Assembly (NCBI GenBank): GCA_036365455.1
Contig: JAWQUS010000017.1
Location: forward strand, 4,464,001 to 4,528,000
Length of the DNA: 64,000 nucleotides
Direction: 5' to 3'
Source of the DNA: Macrosoma leucophasiata
Lineage: Eukaryota > Arthropoda > Insecta > Lepidoptera > Hedylidae
Numbering within the stretch: position 1 is the stretch's first letter; each line of letters opens with the position of its first letter. Shown one piece after another: positions 34,494 to 45,200 of the stretch. The notes below the pieces were generated by a model, which searched no databases, had not been told where the DNA came from, and worked only from the letters and a program-made list of their open reading frames with translations. A program made the position numbers and the translations under genes.

Positions 34494-34880
34494 AGGGGTT
34501 CAGGGGCACTCAGTTCGGCCCCGGGGGAGCGGTAGTGTCAGGGTAGAACTGACTCTCAACCGCCCCTGCGCGGCCCCACCACGTCCCTATCTAACGGCGG
34601 TACCACCGCAAGGCGGCTGGGTATAGGGTGCAGGGCCAACTACATACCCATACACCTCCTCCCCAGCCATCTCCCTACCACGTCCCTATCCGACGGCGGG
34701 ATCACCGCTAGACGGCTGGGGATAGGGTGCAGGGCCAACGACATATCCATACACCTCTTCCCCAGCCCCCTCCCCTCGACAGCAGCCAGTGGCGGGTAGA
34801 GCCACGCCAAACGACGCTCCCTCGCTGGGCTCCTCTTAGCTTCACCGGTGTGGCTCAATCCACCGACTACTAAGCCTAGT
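34494..34880 (+). mobile_element. LINE 3' region, copy 2, with internal duplication
   Basis: Corresponds to 3830-4085. The unit ccacgtccctat ... ggatagggtgcagggccaac ... cacctc occurs twice (about 34576-34665 and 34679-34770), whereas the other copy has it once. Confidence 0.6.
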
Positions 34881-35129
34881 AGCCTAGTGTTAAACAGGGC
34901 TGTATCGTCTTGCACCAAATGCCCTTAGTCAGAGACCTTTCGTTGAAATACTCCTTCCATGTCTCCGTACATTTGTCTCTAAGTGCAATTTCCAGTGAAT
35001 AATGGTAAACATGAAAACATTATTCCATCGACAACAGCATCTCCAGCGAGTCAGTCAACTTCTTCGTTCCCTGCTATGCCAAAATAGGAGGGTCTCCCAT
35101 GAATTTTGACATTTTTAACCGACATCGAA

Positions 35130-35190
35130 AAAAGGAGGAGGTTCTCGATTCGTCGGGATCTTTTTTTATGTATGTTCAGCGATGAGCTTT
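35130..35190 (+). repeat. Dispersed gaggaggttctcgattcg motif, copy 2
   Basis: Matches 3320-3400, including the T-run and atgtatgttcagcgat. Confidence 0.5.
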
Positions 35191-35564
35191 ACTGTCTATG
35201 TTAGCCAATTTATTAAGTGAATCTAAAATTTTGTAGGCAATTGGTGTACCTCGACTATTTGAGGTGCATCTTATATCATCAATCGTTAATCAACAAAACA
35301 ACCGTAGGTCTCAATACATGCACGCTATACCACAATAAAACATTTATCTGTGGATCTATGGTGTGGTGGCTGTCTGTGGATATAATAACGGAACCAAGAG
35401 ATAGTAATATTTGCCAAAATCTGTTACGCAATTATTTGAGTGTCTTTTCCTTGTCTTGTTCATATTGTCATTACGCAATTTTTACAGACAATGTTTACCT
35501 ACTTATTGTAACAAAAGCGTTTAAACATTCAATGCGTTGTGGCGTGTTCAACATCACAGATTAT

Positions 35565-35690
35565 TGAGATCTCTTAAAAATGATAACAAATCCATAACAT
35601 ATAGCGAATAACGTCACTGATTGGACCAAATGGTGACGAGAACGGAAGCTCACCCACAACTCATTGAGCCTCATGCTGATGTCATATTCA
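35565..35690. repeat. Dispersed repeat (acgagaacggaagctc), copy 1
   Basis: Related to 38548-38675: aaaatgataac, ttggaccaa, agaacggaagc, aactcat, ctcatgctg in the same order. Confidence 0.6.
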
Positions 35691-35885
35691 GTAAATTTTT
35701 TACATGGACCATTCGTCCGAATTGCAGAAGACAGATGCTTCATAAAAACATTCAGAATGTTCTTGGTAGGCTCTCACCTGGGAATAATATACGTTTGTGT
35801 CTGGTTCGAGCGCACATTATTTCTGTGCGGATAGTTTATAATCTTGCGTTGCACACCCCATCAGCAAACTAACTTAATTATTTGT

Positions 35886-36020
35886 ACTATTTATTTTTCG
35901 CAATAACACATACGAGTGAACTTTAGAAATTAAAGAAAAAACGGAAAGAAAAATTTGACTTCGGGCAGGAATCGAACCTGCGATCAGAAGCGAACGTCTT
36001 TCGAAAGTGATGAACTGAGT
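35886..36020 (-). mobile_element. tRNA-like retroposon end
   Basis: The reverse strand has gcaggttcgattcctgc (perfect T-arm with B box) followed by ccgaagtcaaatttttc, the same junction as in the 13325-13640 family. The A-box side is degenerate. Confidence 0.5.
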
Positions 36021-36423
36021 CGTGAATAGGGGTTGGAAATCCTTATTAAAATTCGAATGCTACTTTTATAACATAATTTTAAACGTGACATAGAAATAAA
36101 AAATGTAGCACTAATGTTTTTATTTACACATGAGCGCAAGCATTTTAATATTTTTCATACAAATATTTTTTCTATTACTCAGCATATCTACCGATTACCA
36201 CGCATGTTTCACGTGTATGACTGTATGTATGTATTGTGTATTGCGAATTTTGCATGTCCACAATGTTTACACGACTCACGCCGCCGACAAAGCATTAAAA
36301 ACATTATTGAGATAAGCAATTATTCGGTTAGTAAACTATTAAGACATTTTCAGCCGACTACAGAAGGAAGCATTTTGTAAATTCGTCGAAATTTCTTGTT
36401 TGATTACCGACTACTCCGATGGG

Positions 36424-36688
36424 TATGGTGGTAGAGTGCCAGAGAAGGAACTCGAGGGCGTAGGCACCACCGCATTAGGTACCTAATCTATATGCTGCTA
36501 AATAAATGGTAGTGTTCAGCACTATGGTGTCCCGATTAGAGATGTATGGCCCCGTAATAACTAGGTATCACAGAGACAACAACTTAGGTCTCAGGAGTGG
36601 CAGATGGTGGTCGTTGTATGGGTGCCTATAGGCTACCATCCATATGAACTGCACGCTTGTTTGCCACTTTCATTACATAAAAAAAAGT
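36424..36688 (+). mobile_element. SINE-like retroposon, diverged full copy
   Basis: ggtggtagagtgccagagaa ... ccactttcattacat followed by an A7 run. Internal substitutions and small deletions. Confidence 0.7.
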
Positions 36689-36719
36689 AGGTACAGCAGG
36701 GAACAGGATGACTCTGGAC

Positions 36720-36778
36720 TGTTTGATATCCTAGAAGACACAATATGGTATATATTATGTCTTCTAGGATATCAAACA
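36720..36778. repeat. 27-bp inverted repeat, one mismatch, 5-base loop
   Basis: Arms 36720-36746 and 36752-36778 (tgtttgatatcctagaagac). Same arm and loop lengths as 121-179 but unrelated in sequence. Confidence 0.82.
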
Positions 36779-37084
36779 ATAGATCAAACCAACCTAGATC
36801 GTTGACGAACCCTTTAGAAATAATTAATTCTTAGTTCATTCACACACACACACATATTTATACCTAGGTAGTAATAATCTTCGTTGTAGAATAAATATTG
36901 ACACTTGGTCATAGCAAGCAAGTTAACAGTACGACCACAGTCTAAGAACTTATTGTGGAATTACGTACGATTATCCGTCTAACAATATAATTATCGATCT
37001 GACCACAGAAACCCGTAAAGAGATCGGTAGATACAAACCCGATACGTTTATTATGATGTACTCGTAGATAGGTAACTTATGTAA

Positions 37085-37244
37085 GGGGCCGTTCAAGTAT
37101 TACGTAAGCAGATTTATTACAATTCTTTACCCTCCCATCCCCCTTGTCAGCAAAAGTAAGCAAACCTCTTACCCCCTCCCCCCCATGCTTACGTAAACAT
37201 TTTTCAACCCCCCCATAGTGCTCACGTAATACTTGAACGGCCCC
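37085..37244. mobile_element. 160-bp MITE with ggggccgttcaagtattacg ends
   Basis: Inverted ends (ggggccgttcaagtattacg / cgtaatacttgaacggcccc) and a C-rich interior without ORF. The ends resemble ISL2EU-type elements as remembered; this assignment is weak. Confidence 0.75.
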
Positions 37245-37293
37245 TAATGTGAAATTAAAGCCTGTTAAAAATTAAAAAAAAATTGTAATAATA

Positions 37294-37363
37294 ATTGTAA
37301 TAATAGTTTACATGAATTTGGAATCTTATTTCGATTCCAAATTCATGTAACTATTATTACAAT
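37294..37363. repeat. ~31-bp inverted repeat
   Basis: Arms 37294-37325 and 37333-37363 (attgtaataatagttt ... gaatttggaatc), with one extra base in the left arm. Confidence 0.75.
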
Positions 37364-37767
37364 CGACGTTTAAAACTATTTAAAAGTTTTCTGATTGAAA
37401 AATTTTACTACAGTTTGAACGATTTTTTTAACGATAAATTATAAATTAAAAAAAAAAGTCTAATTAACATATTTAAATCAAAATCAAAAAAATGGTGTCT
37501 GTCTCACGTTCTGGCTTCTTAAAATAAGAATACTAACTTACTTTAAAATCATCTTATTGTTAACTCAATTATTTAAAATAATTTTCTTTAAAATCTATAA
37601 CTATAAAAATGTGTTACATAAATTGCTACGCCCAACGGGTATCATTTCATCATCACTTGTTACACTCAATATTTATATCATCTGTAAAATTCACATGAAC
37701 GCAATAAGGAACTTTGAACTTTGAATGACCCCGCATTTTTTATCACCAAGGCTTATCACACATCTTA

Positions 37768-37937
37768 GGGTGAGATTCACAGACCATGACTTTATTTTCC
37801 ACCATAGAGCAACGCGGGCCGCGACTGGTGGCCCGCGTTGCTCTATGTTTTCCACAAAGTATGCTTAGAACTGTCAGTCAAGTATGAGTTTTAACTGTTC
37901 TAAGCTCACTTTTCGATTTTCTCTGTGAATCTCACCA
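37768..37937. mobile_element. PIF/Harbinger-like MITE, second copy, interrupted
   Basis: Same ends as 29911-30047 with tta on both sides (37765-37767, 37938-37940). 53 bases of its length are a nested element plus duplicated target. Confidence 0.82.
37803..37847. mobile_element. 45-bp miniature hAT-like element
   Basis: catagagcaacgcgggcc and its reverse complement separated by 9 bases. The perfect octamer ttttccac lies on both sides (37795-37802, 37848-37855). The ends match the 235-base MITE at 16264 in 17 of 18 positions. Confidence 0.88.
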
Positions 37938-38016
37938 TTAGACTTCAGGGGTGTGCAACGCATCTGCCTTTTGACCTTTGGTTATTGTATGACTTGTATG
38001 TGAAGTGCATCCATTA

Positions 38017-38229
38017 TATACTTGCCGCTAAATGGTAGTGTTCAGCACTATCGTGTTCCGGTCAAGTGGTAATGTACGGCCCTGTAATTTTCGGCACTGA
38101 GGCATAACACCTTAGGCCTCAGGAGTGGTAACGCATCTGCATTTTGACCTTAGTTTTTGTGTGGGTGTCTATAGGCTGCAGTCATCACTTAACATCAATG
38201 TGAACTGCATGCTTGTTTGCCACTACCAT
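38017..38229 (+). mobile_element. SINE-like retroposon, 5'-truncated
   Basis: acttgccgctaaatggtagt ... gtttgccacta. It joins directly onto the dispersed repeat at 38236. A second, short fragment of the family is at about 37951-38015. Confidence 0.75.
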
Positions 38230-38235
38230 CAAACA

Positions 38236-38455
38236 AACTTCACAAACAAACTTCATACAAACGCCTAATTTGGTCTCTATTACATGGACATCAATCAGTG
38301 ACGTGTTTTTACACGTGCACGTGTGTGCGTAGCACGTAGAGAATACCAAACGTCGCCCACAAGAGGGGAGGAGGTTGGGTGAGGCGGAGAAATCGGGCGG
38401 GACGTCGAAGTGTCCATTCTATACGTAGTATTATTACATATTCTCTGCTATACAG
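38236..38455 (+). repeat. Dispersed repeat, copy 2 (taatttggtctctattac family)
   Basis: See 8232-8465. Here the cacgtgcac region is slightly expanded. Confidence 0.65.
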
Positions 38456-38547
38456 ATTAGCCAGCAAAGTCTTATTTTAAGAACACCACTCAAACATCAA
38501 GTGCAAATAGTATCAAACGTTCACGCGTAGCCTACGCTATCGCAAAT

Positions 38548-38675
38548 TCTTGAGATCACTTCAAAATGATAACTAATCCTTAGCATTCAGCGGCTGACGT
38601 TCTTGTTTGGACCAATTGAAGACAAGAACGGAAGCACGCCCCCAACTCATGAGTCTCATGCTGGTGTCATGTGGA
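38548..38675. repeat. Dispersed repeat (acaagaacggaagcac), copy 2
   Basis: Counterpart of 35565-35690. Confidence 0.6.
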
Positions 38676-38825
38676 GCACATGTTTCTAGTCTCTTATTCT
38701 CAAACACGATAAAGATAAAATTAATGACAAACAAACTAACAGCTTTAGTGCCGTGCCTCCTACCTTCATTTATCACTCTAGATAAACGGGTAAACTCCGT
38801 TTATTTGTGCGTTAAGTAATATTGC

Positions 38826-38853
38826 AACAATACACATTTATTGTGTATTGTTG
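38826..38853. repeat. Short hairpin caacaatacaca / tgtgtattgttg
   Basis: Twelve-base arms around tttat. A second stem (atatcaaca / tgttgatat) follows at about 38865-38899. Confidence 0.7.
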
Positions 38854-39052
38854 GTACTAATTATTATATCAACACCACACTTTAAGGTGTTGTTGATATT
38901 TCATAGGAATAATGGTAAAAAACGTTTGATAATTTCTAATACGTTCTGAAAGAATGGTCTAGATCTAGAACAAAGATGCAATGTGAATGACACTGTCGAA
39001 TCGTCATCAAGTCATTGGCGTTAAGATCAGATCATCATCATCATTATAATAA

Positions 39053-39250
39053 TACTAGCGGGCCGCCCGGCTTCGCCCGCGCTACTCCGTTCATTTTAGC
39101 CATAGCGTGATGATATATATAGCCTATAGCCTTCCTCGATAAATAGGCTATCTAACACTGAAAAAACTTTTCAAATCGGACCAGTAGTTCCTGAGATTAG
39201 CGCGTTCAAACAAACAAACTCTTCAGCTTTATAACATTAGTATAGATAGA
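39053..39250 (+). mobile_element. RTE-type LINE tail
   Basis: atactagcgggccgcccggc ... ggaccagtagttcctgagat ... ataacattagtatagatag. 5' truncated. Confidence 0.7.
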
Positions 39251-39655
39251 GGGTTGAGAGGTTGGACGATCGCATACGTCCAGCGTAAATTGAAACAGAA
39301 ACCTTCAAAAGTATGTTCAGACGGTCGTTTACGTCCAGACCGCCCAATGCAATGTCAAACTTGATGTTTAGCAAAATAGAGTTTATTTGCGAATTACGCC
39401 GTAAAGCGCTTCCTTTTTTAATTAGGACAGTTGACGTTGTTTGAAGTATTAAAAATAAATTCCAGAATATAGTGAGAAGCCACAGGCGGCCGGGCCGGTA
39501 CCTACCTGCCGCCGCAACGCTACCGTCCTTAAAAAATGCTTACATACTGTAAAAGCCATATTGATCTTTATTAAACACACAATGTATTAAAATACATAAT
39601 TGGTTAAGGATTAATGCTGTATTACTTAAAATCGCTTCGTAAATAAGCCTATTTT

Positions 39656-39812
39656 ACTGGTGATAGAGTTCCAGTGCAGAGACTCCAGGGCTCCACCCCA
39701 TTTCCTAGCCCCCTAATAACTATCATAGAGACATAACTTAGGTCTCAGTTGTGTGTGTGTAGATGGCTGTCTATAGGCTGTACACATCACTTATCATCCA
39801 TGTGAACTGCTT
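39656..39812 (+). mobile_element. SINE-like retroposon, degenerate
   Basis: actggtgatagagttccagt ... ctataggctgtacacatcac, with the middle shortened. Confidence 0.6.
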
Positions 39813-40562
39813 ATAAAATATACTGAGAAACGGAACCCTACATTGCACGTGGCCCATCACGCCGCTAAATCAGTTAAAAACAGAACAATATAAATATAAT
39901 TACAATTTTAAAAAATATCACGAGATTGAAACGTATCCTAGGGCTATACCGGACCTTACAAGCGGTGGTCCAAGACCACTTTGTGCTTGAGTTTTGATTC
40001 CACCACTAGCGCAAGGTCAATCCACAAAAGAGCGCTGGTGTTCTCTTTTCCTGTCTCGCCCCTACCTGTTAACGGGTGGCGTCGTGCCCTGTCCTGATAT
40101 TCGATGAACCTGTCCTCTGATCGAGGAAAGTCCCATGTATTTTAAGCGCGATAATAGATCGGCATCTTACCTTCACTGCACACATCAAGGCAGCCGGCGC
40201 TAAGGCTGCATGTTGGTATGTTTTACTATAGTTGTAATAACATGACAACTACATAGGTACCTACATTGTTTAATAAACAAGCGTACTAATATAGGTACTA
40301 ACGCCACGGAATTAAATCCGCACATATACGGCATGCATAAGGCCAATCCTATGTCACGCACAGATCACTATACTAGTCTACGACGCGTCACTTCACCAGT
40401 CTTTGCACATAAGACGCATAAGACAGTCCACAACCTACAGGTAATTCAAAACCGATTTTTACATTGTAAGCGATTATCTCCCATTTATTTTGTTTATCTT
40501 AAAGCTACTAAATTAGTACATTTTTCCTGAGATAGGCAACATTTAATTTATACTCTGTGGAC

Positions 40563-40954
40563 GGAATTGGCTGAGTTTTGGCGGGAACGCGGAAAAGAGC
40601 TGTGTCGCTGCGTGTTATTATTTTCGAAATTTGTGTATAGTCGCGTTTTTATGTGTAAAAATGGTGGGATTTTTATCATAAAGCATTCGATAATGTTCAC
40701 GAGTGTAAGAAAGTGATATTATGAAGTGAAAAGTGATTTTTTGTATTGCCTCCAAAACTTCGTAAATACTCCTAGTAAAGTCCCCATCGCTTTACTGGAG
40801 CCATCCCATCATCTCATCATATTCCTCATGAAATCATTTAATCATCGTCATCTTCCATATGGATATTCATTAATTTAAAGAAATGTGAAATTTAATATGT
40901 ATACGACTGAAAGACTCTGTATCTATGGTCAAGAATAAATTATAAAAAAAAAAA
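40563..40954 (+). mobile_element. Retroposon with poly(A) and 11-bp target duplication
   Basis: actctgtggac lies at 40552-40562 and again at 40955-40965, directly after an A-run. The insert of about 392 bases starts ggaattggctgagttttggc and ends ataaattat plus A12. No ORF; not related to the other families here. Confidence 0.8.
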
Positions 40955-41948
40955 ACTCTGTGGACTGAACTGCATCTATAATGCTACTTGAGTCATCTAG
41001 ATGGCGCGCGTGGCACAAAAGTTGATTTATTGATAATAGTGATGTACAATTATATCGACTAAATTATGTTTTTTATAATAAACACTAACGCTGTATCTGC
41101 TCGTGATCACGGTAGATGGAAAGCGACTTCAACGTCTAGTAAGTGAATAAATGGTGGTGGAGTTATACACGCGAACAAAAATCGCAAATGTGATTACTAT
41201 AATTTTATATAGGTTTAGTGTATATATGATTAATCAGAGTTAAAGGTAGTGATAATTTGCAAATTAATAAGAAATTTGTACCCTACTAGGTTATATTTAT
41301 AGCAGTGGTTCTTATCCTATTTAGCTGGGGACCCAAAAATGTATTTGAAGAGTGAGGCAAAGATCCCATGAAAATAAAAGAAATTATGGCGCTCACAACG
41401 TCTTTTCGAAAATTCTATTAACCTTACCAATACCTACTACCTACTACCCGACCTTAGATCGCGACCCGAGGCTTAGAAACGCTTATTTAAGGAGCAACGA
41501 TGAAATATGTTAAGCTTATCAAAAACTGGTTATACATATTTTATATAATGTGTAACAAAGGAAGTTTGGAGGAATCAAGAGAACTCTTCATATTTTGCAA
41601 ACCAGCTGCAGAAACCACATTTTTTTTCAATAAAACTGATACAATTATTGATTCATGGTCATCATAGTGTGATTGCAGACATTTAGCCTGCCAAAAACAA
41701 AAGACATTTCGAAATGATTTATTTTAAAGAAGTTGATAATATTATTAGTTCTAGCATGAAACAATGGCCTTCATATTATTATAATCTTTTAGAAACTAAA
41801 TTATCACATTATTCATGGTCAACTGGTCATCACCTACTTATATAAGAGTCAACAACCTGATTACCGTATTATCAGTAACTTTTTCTCTACACTTAGAATT
41901 GCATTCTTTTATTATTTTTTACTTATCAGTTAAAATATGCGACGATTT

Positions 41949-41956
41949 TATCGATA
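41949..41956 (+). promoter_or_regulatory. DRE (TATCGATA) upstream of the BuGZ gene
   Basis: Exact DREF-type site about 280 bases before the start codon; a partial site (atcgata) follows at about 41993. DREs mark housekeeping promoters in insects. Confidence 0.45.
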
Positions 41957-42068
41957 TTTTCGATTTAGTACAGAATTGATGACGTTGATGTAATCGATAG
42001 TATTGCGCCATCCTTATTGCCTGCAGCATTCGTTCCATAGATAATTCATATAGATGATTCGTTCGCAC

Positions 42069-42080
42069 GCCGCCATTTTG
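42069..42080 (-). promoter_or_regulatory. YY1/Pho-like site, likely near the start of transcription
   Basis: gccgccattttg is the complement of caaaatggcggc. It is about 150 bases before the start codon, with no TATA box, which fits a housekeeping promoter. Confidence 0.4.
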
Positions 42081-42229
42081 CATTGCTTTTGCCATTTGCG
42101 TCGCTCGCTACATTTTACTAATTTGTATAGATAAATTGTAATATTCTGTGATAATTAGTTAATAAACTTATTGTGTTCGTTTAAGATTACGTGTTATTGT
42201 TGTTTTTTTTGTGTTAGTGCATCTGTGAA

Positions 42230-42270
42230 ATGGGTAGAAAGAAGAAGAAGGCATCGAAGCCGTGGTGCTG
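42230..42270 (+). CDS. BuGZ: BuGZ exon 1
   Basis: Encodes MGRKKKKASKPWC and two bases of Trp14. Donor G|GTATCC at 42271. Confidence 0.9.
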
Positions 42271-45200
42271 GTATCCTTTTTTCAAGAAATTTATATTCTC
42301 ATGACCTTCGAAATGAACGTTTGTCGTGAATCCACACATAAAAAACGCATTTTTCGAATTGAATGTATGAATTTCCTTAGCGCAGTGCAGGTATTGTAAT
42401 AGGGAATTCGACGACGAGAAGATTCTGATTCAACATCAAAAAGCGAAACATTTCAAATGCCACATCTGCCACAAGAAACTGTACACGGGCCCAGGGTTGT
42501 CGATACACTGCATGCAGGTACGTACGCGCCCTGCCGCAAACCCGCAAACTTGGCAACCGCCGCACCCGCCCACGATCTCAATATATACTTTTTTAACTCA
42601 CACGCATATAGGTTGAGATATTCTGGCCCATTGTACGCGCCAAATTCTGCTCCTATAATAGTACTACGCGAATATCCGCCCAAATAGTCGCGTTTTACAC
42701 CTATTGCAGTAACATTTTGCGTCATTGCAGGTACACAAAGAAGCCATAGACAAAGTTCCAAATTCACTACCAAATAGGTCAAATATAGAAATAGAAATCT
42801 ATGGTATGGAAGGTATACCACCTGAAGATGTGAAGGAGCATGAGAAGCAGAAGACAGGTATAAAAACTTATTCCATTTTTCCGCTACGGCACATTCTTTG
42901 GATCATGATGTATGTACACTTTTTTTTTGTCAATAACATATTGCTCGGGACACTGTAGTTATAGAATGTATGTCGATGTGTAGCTATTAGTGTTCCAGTG
43001 CAGGTAGGTTTTCTTAATTATTAATTTTGTAGATTTTATTATCAATGGTCAATTCTGTAGGTGGTGGCAAGGGTTCGGACAGTGATGATGATGAACCTGC
43101 AGCCAAGAAGAAAGCAACGCCAGCATTGGTAAGTGCTTTTTCTCTATTTTTTTTAATTTCATTTTGAAGTTTAAACAATTAACATTCAGTACAAAATTAA
43201 TATTTTTCAGCCGAATTTAAAACATGTAAGTGTTATGTAAATCATAAACAATCATCTGTCATTGGCATCTCTTTTTTTTTTGTAACAAGTGTATCCATTT
43301 TTAGAAATACAGTAATAGAATTAAAGTAATAAGACTTAATTGGATTAATTATTTGATTGTTTAAAAACAAAACTGAAAATTACTGATGTTGACTACATTT
43401 ATGATTTTATGGTTCATTGTCTATCGACAGCATGGGGTCCAATTTGAACCCCGGACCTTTGTCAGGCTTGCGCGGGTACATGAGAAGTCCAACATGTAGA
43501 GGCCCTTTCAAGTATATTGTCTATATTATTATACAGAATTGTGAAAATGAAATTAATTCAATCTATAATATAGTAATAGTTATTAACATCCAATTGTAGT
43601 ATTGTCATTTATTGGTCAAATATTCATTTAATCACAATTGAAACACATTACATAGTGCAGCTACTACTTGCATTTTGCATTACCTTAGGAAGGAGACTGG
43701 CTTTTTTCGGCTCTATAGAGCGTTATCGCTTTAGCACCTTACTTATGTGATGTTTGTCAACCGTTTGATCAAGTTTTGACCAATACCGGACTATTGGTGC
43801 TTATGTAGGCAGTGTAGCAATGCAGTACTAACGCTCTACGAAACAGTCTAAGTCGAAACAAGCCGATTGTCTCTTGTAAGCTCAATGTACAATCTTAATT
43901 TTGTTGAGTATTATAATATATACTAACTAACCTTAATAAGAAAAATAATTAGACAAGATTGCAGTTACATAAAAAATATCTCTTACATATTCATTCAACC
44001 TATTGTTTGCTCTTTATGATGTTAAACTTACCATACATTATCAGTATTATAAGTTTATAATTGATAAATGGGATTAAAGACTTAATTTAAATATGAATTA
44101 TATTTAGAACTAGACTGCTAATGATGTTCTGATGAGATGGTGTTATTGAATTCTTATAAATATTTATAAAAATAAATTTCAAATTTTACTTGATTGTTGC
44201 CAGTGGTATGACTATTGTCATGTTCTGCAGCTTTCAGGCTAACCATGACCATAAGTTGTGGTTAAAATTGTAACGTCTTTCGCAAAAATCCCTATAAACA
44301 TGACTTTTTTACGTAGCGTACATGGCAGTTAAAATCGTTCTATTGGCAACACTTCTACATATATTGGCATAGATGATAATTTGATTAAGTACCCAACACT
44401 AAAGCATACTTACATTTTTAATTAACATCAGGCAGAGACTTAAAAAAGAGGTAAAAAAAAAGTTGACATCAAAACTTTACTCATAAACGGATATGATTTA
44501 TCAAGTCACAGTTCTTGTAAACTTACAAATCCACCTTATGCACATTTTATTTACAATTTTGTAGAACTTATGTATTAGGGCAACTTCACTACACCAACAC
44601 TACTTACTGATCCTAATTAAAGAAGCACAAAAAATATCCTTAGTTTCCTAATTCTGTTCTTGTTATCCAAAATGCTAATGCATCTTTTATTTTTGTTTCT
44701 TTTCAATAAACGCCTAGTACAATCAATAATTGCACTACTTATTGACTTACTTGGCTGTTGAAGGGTTCATTAACACACAATTTAAACTTGTTTACATATT
44801 TCTAATCAACAAATTATGAATACCACAAATATCACCAAACAATTGAGTATCGTTTTAGAGTGAACATTTTTACACTATTTCTAATAATTTAATGTGCACA
44901 AAACAAGAGAGACTTATTGTTTCTTCAATATTTATTATGTGATACATAATCTTCTTTATTATCAACAAAATAACAAAGACTTTACCATAATATCTCTATT
45001 TTCAATGTTATTATTACTTAAATTATGTATTTTTTATGAAACTATAATTGCGTTGCAGCTGGGACCTGGGCCATCAACCGTGTCACAGGGAATCCTGCCC
45101 ACACCGATGGGTCCAGTTCCGCCTGGCATGTACCCTGGTCACATGTCAATGCACAACATGATGCCACATTTCATGCAAGCACCTAGGTATGATTATTGTT

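Noticed and set aside
37085..37244. CRISPR-like or regulatory C-rich repeats
   Set aside because: The inverted ends identify a MITE; the C-runs are not spaced repeats.
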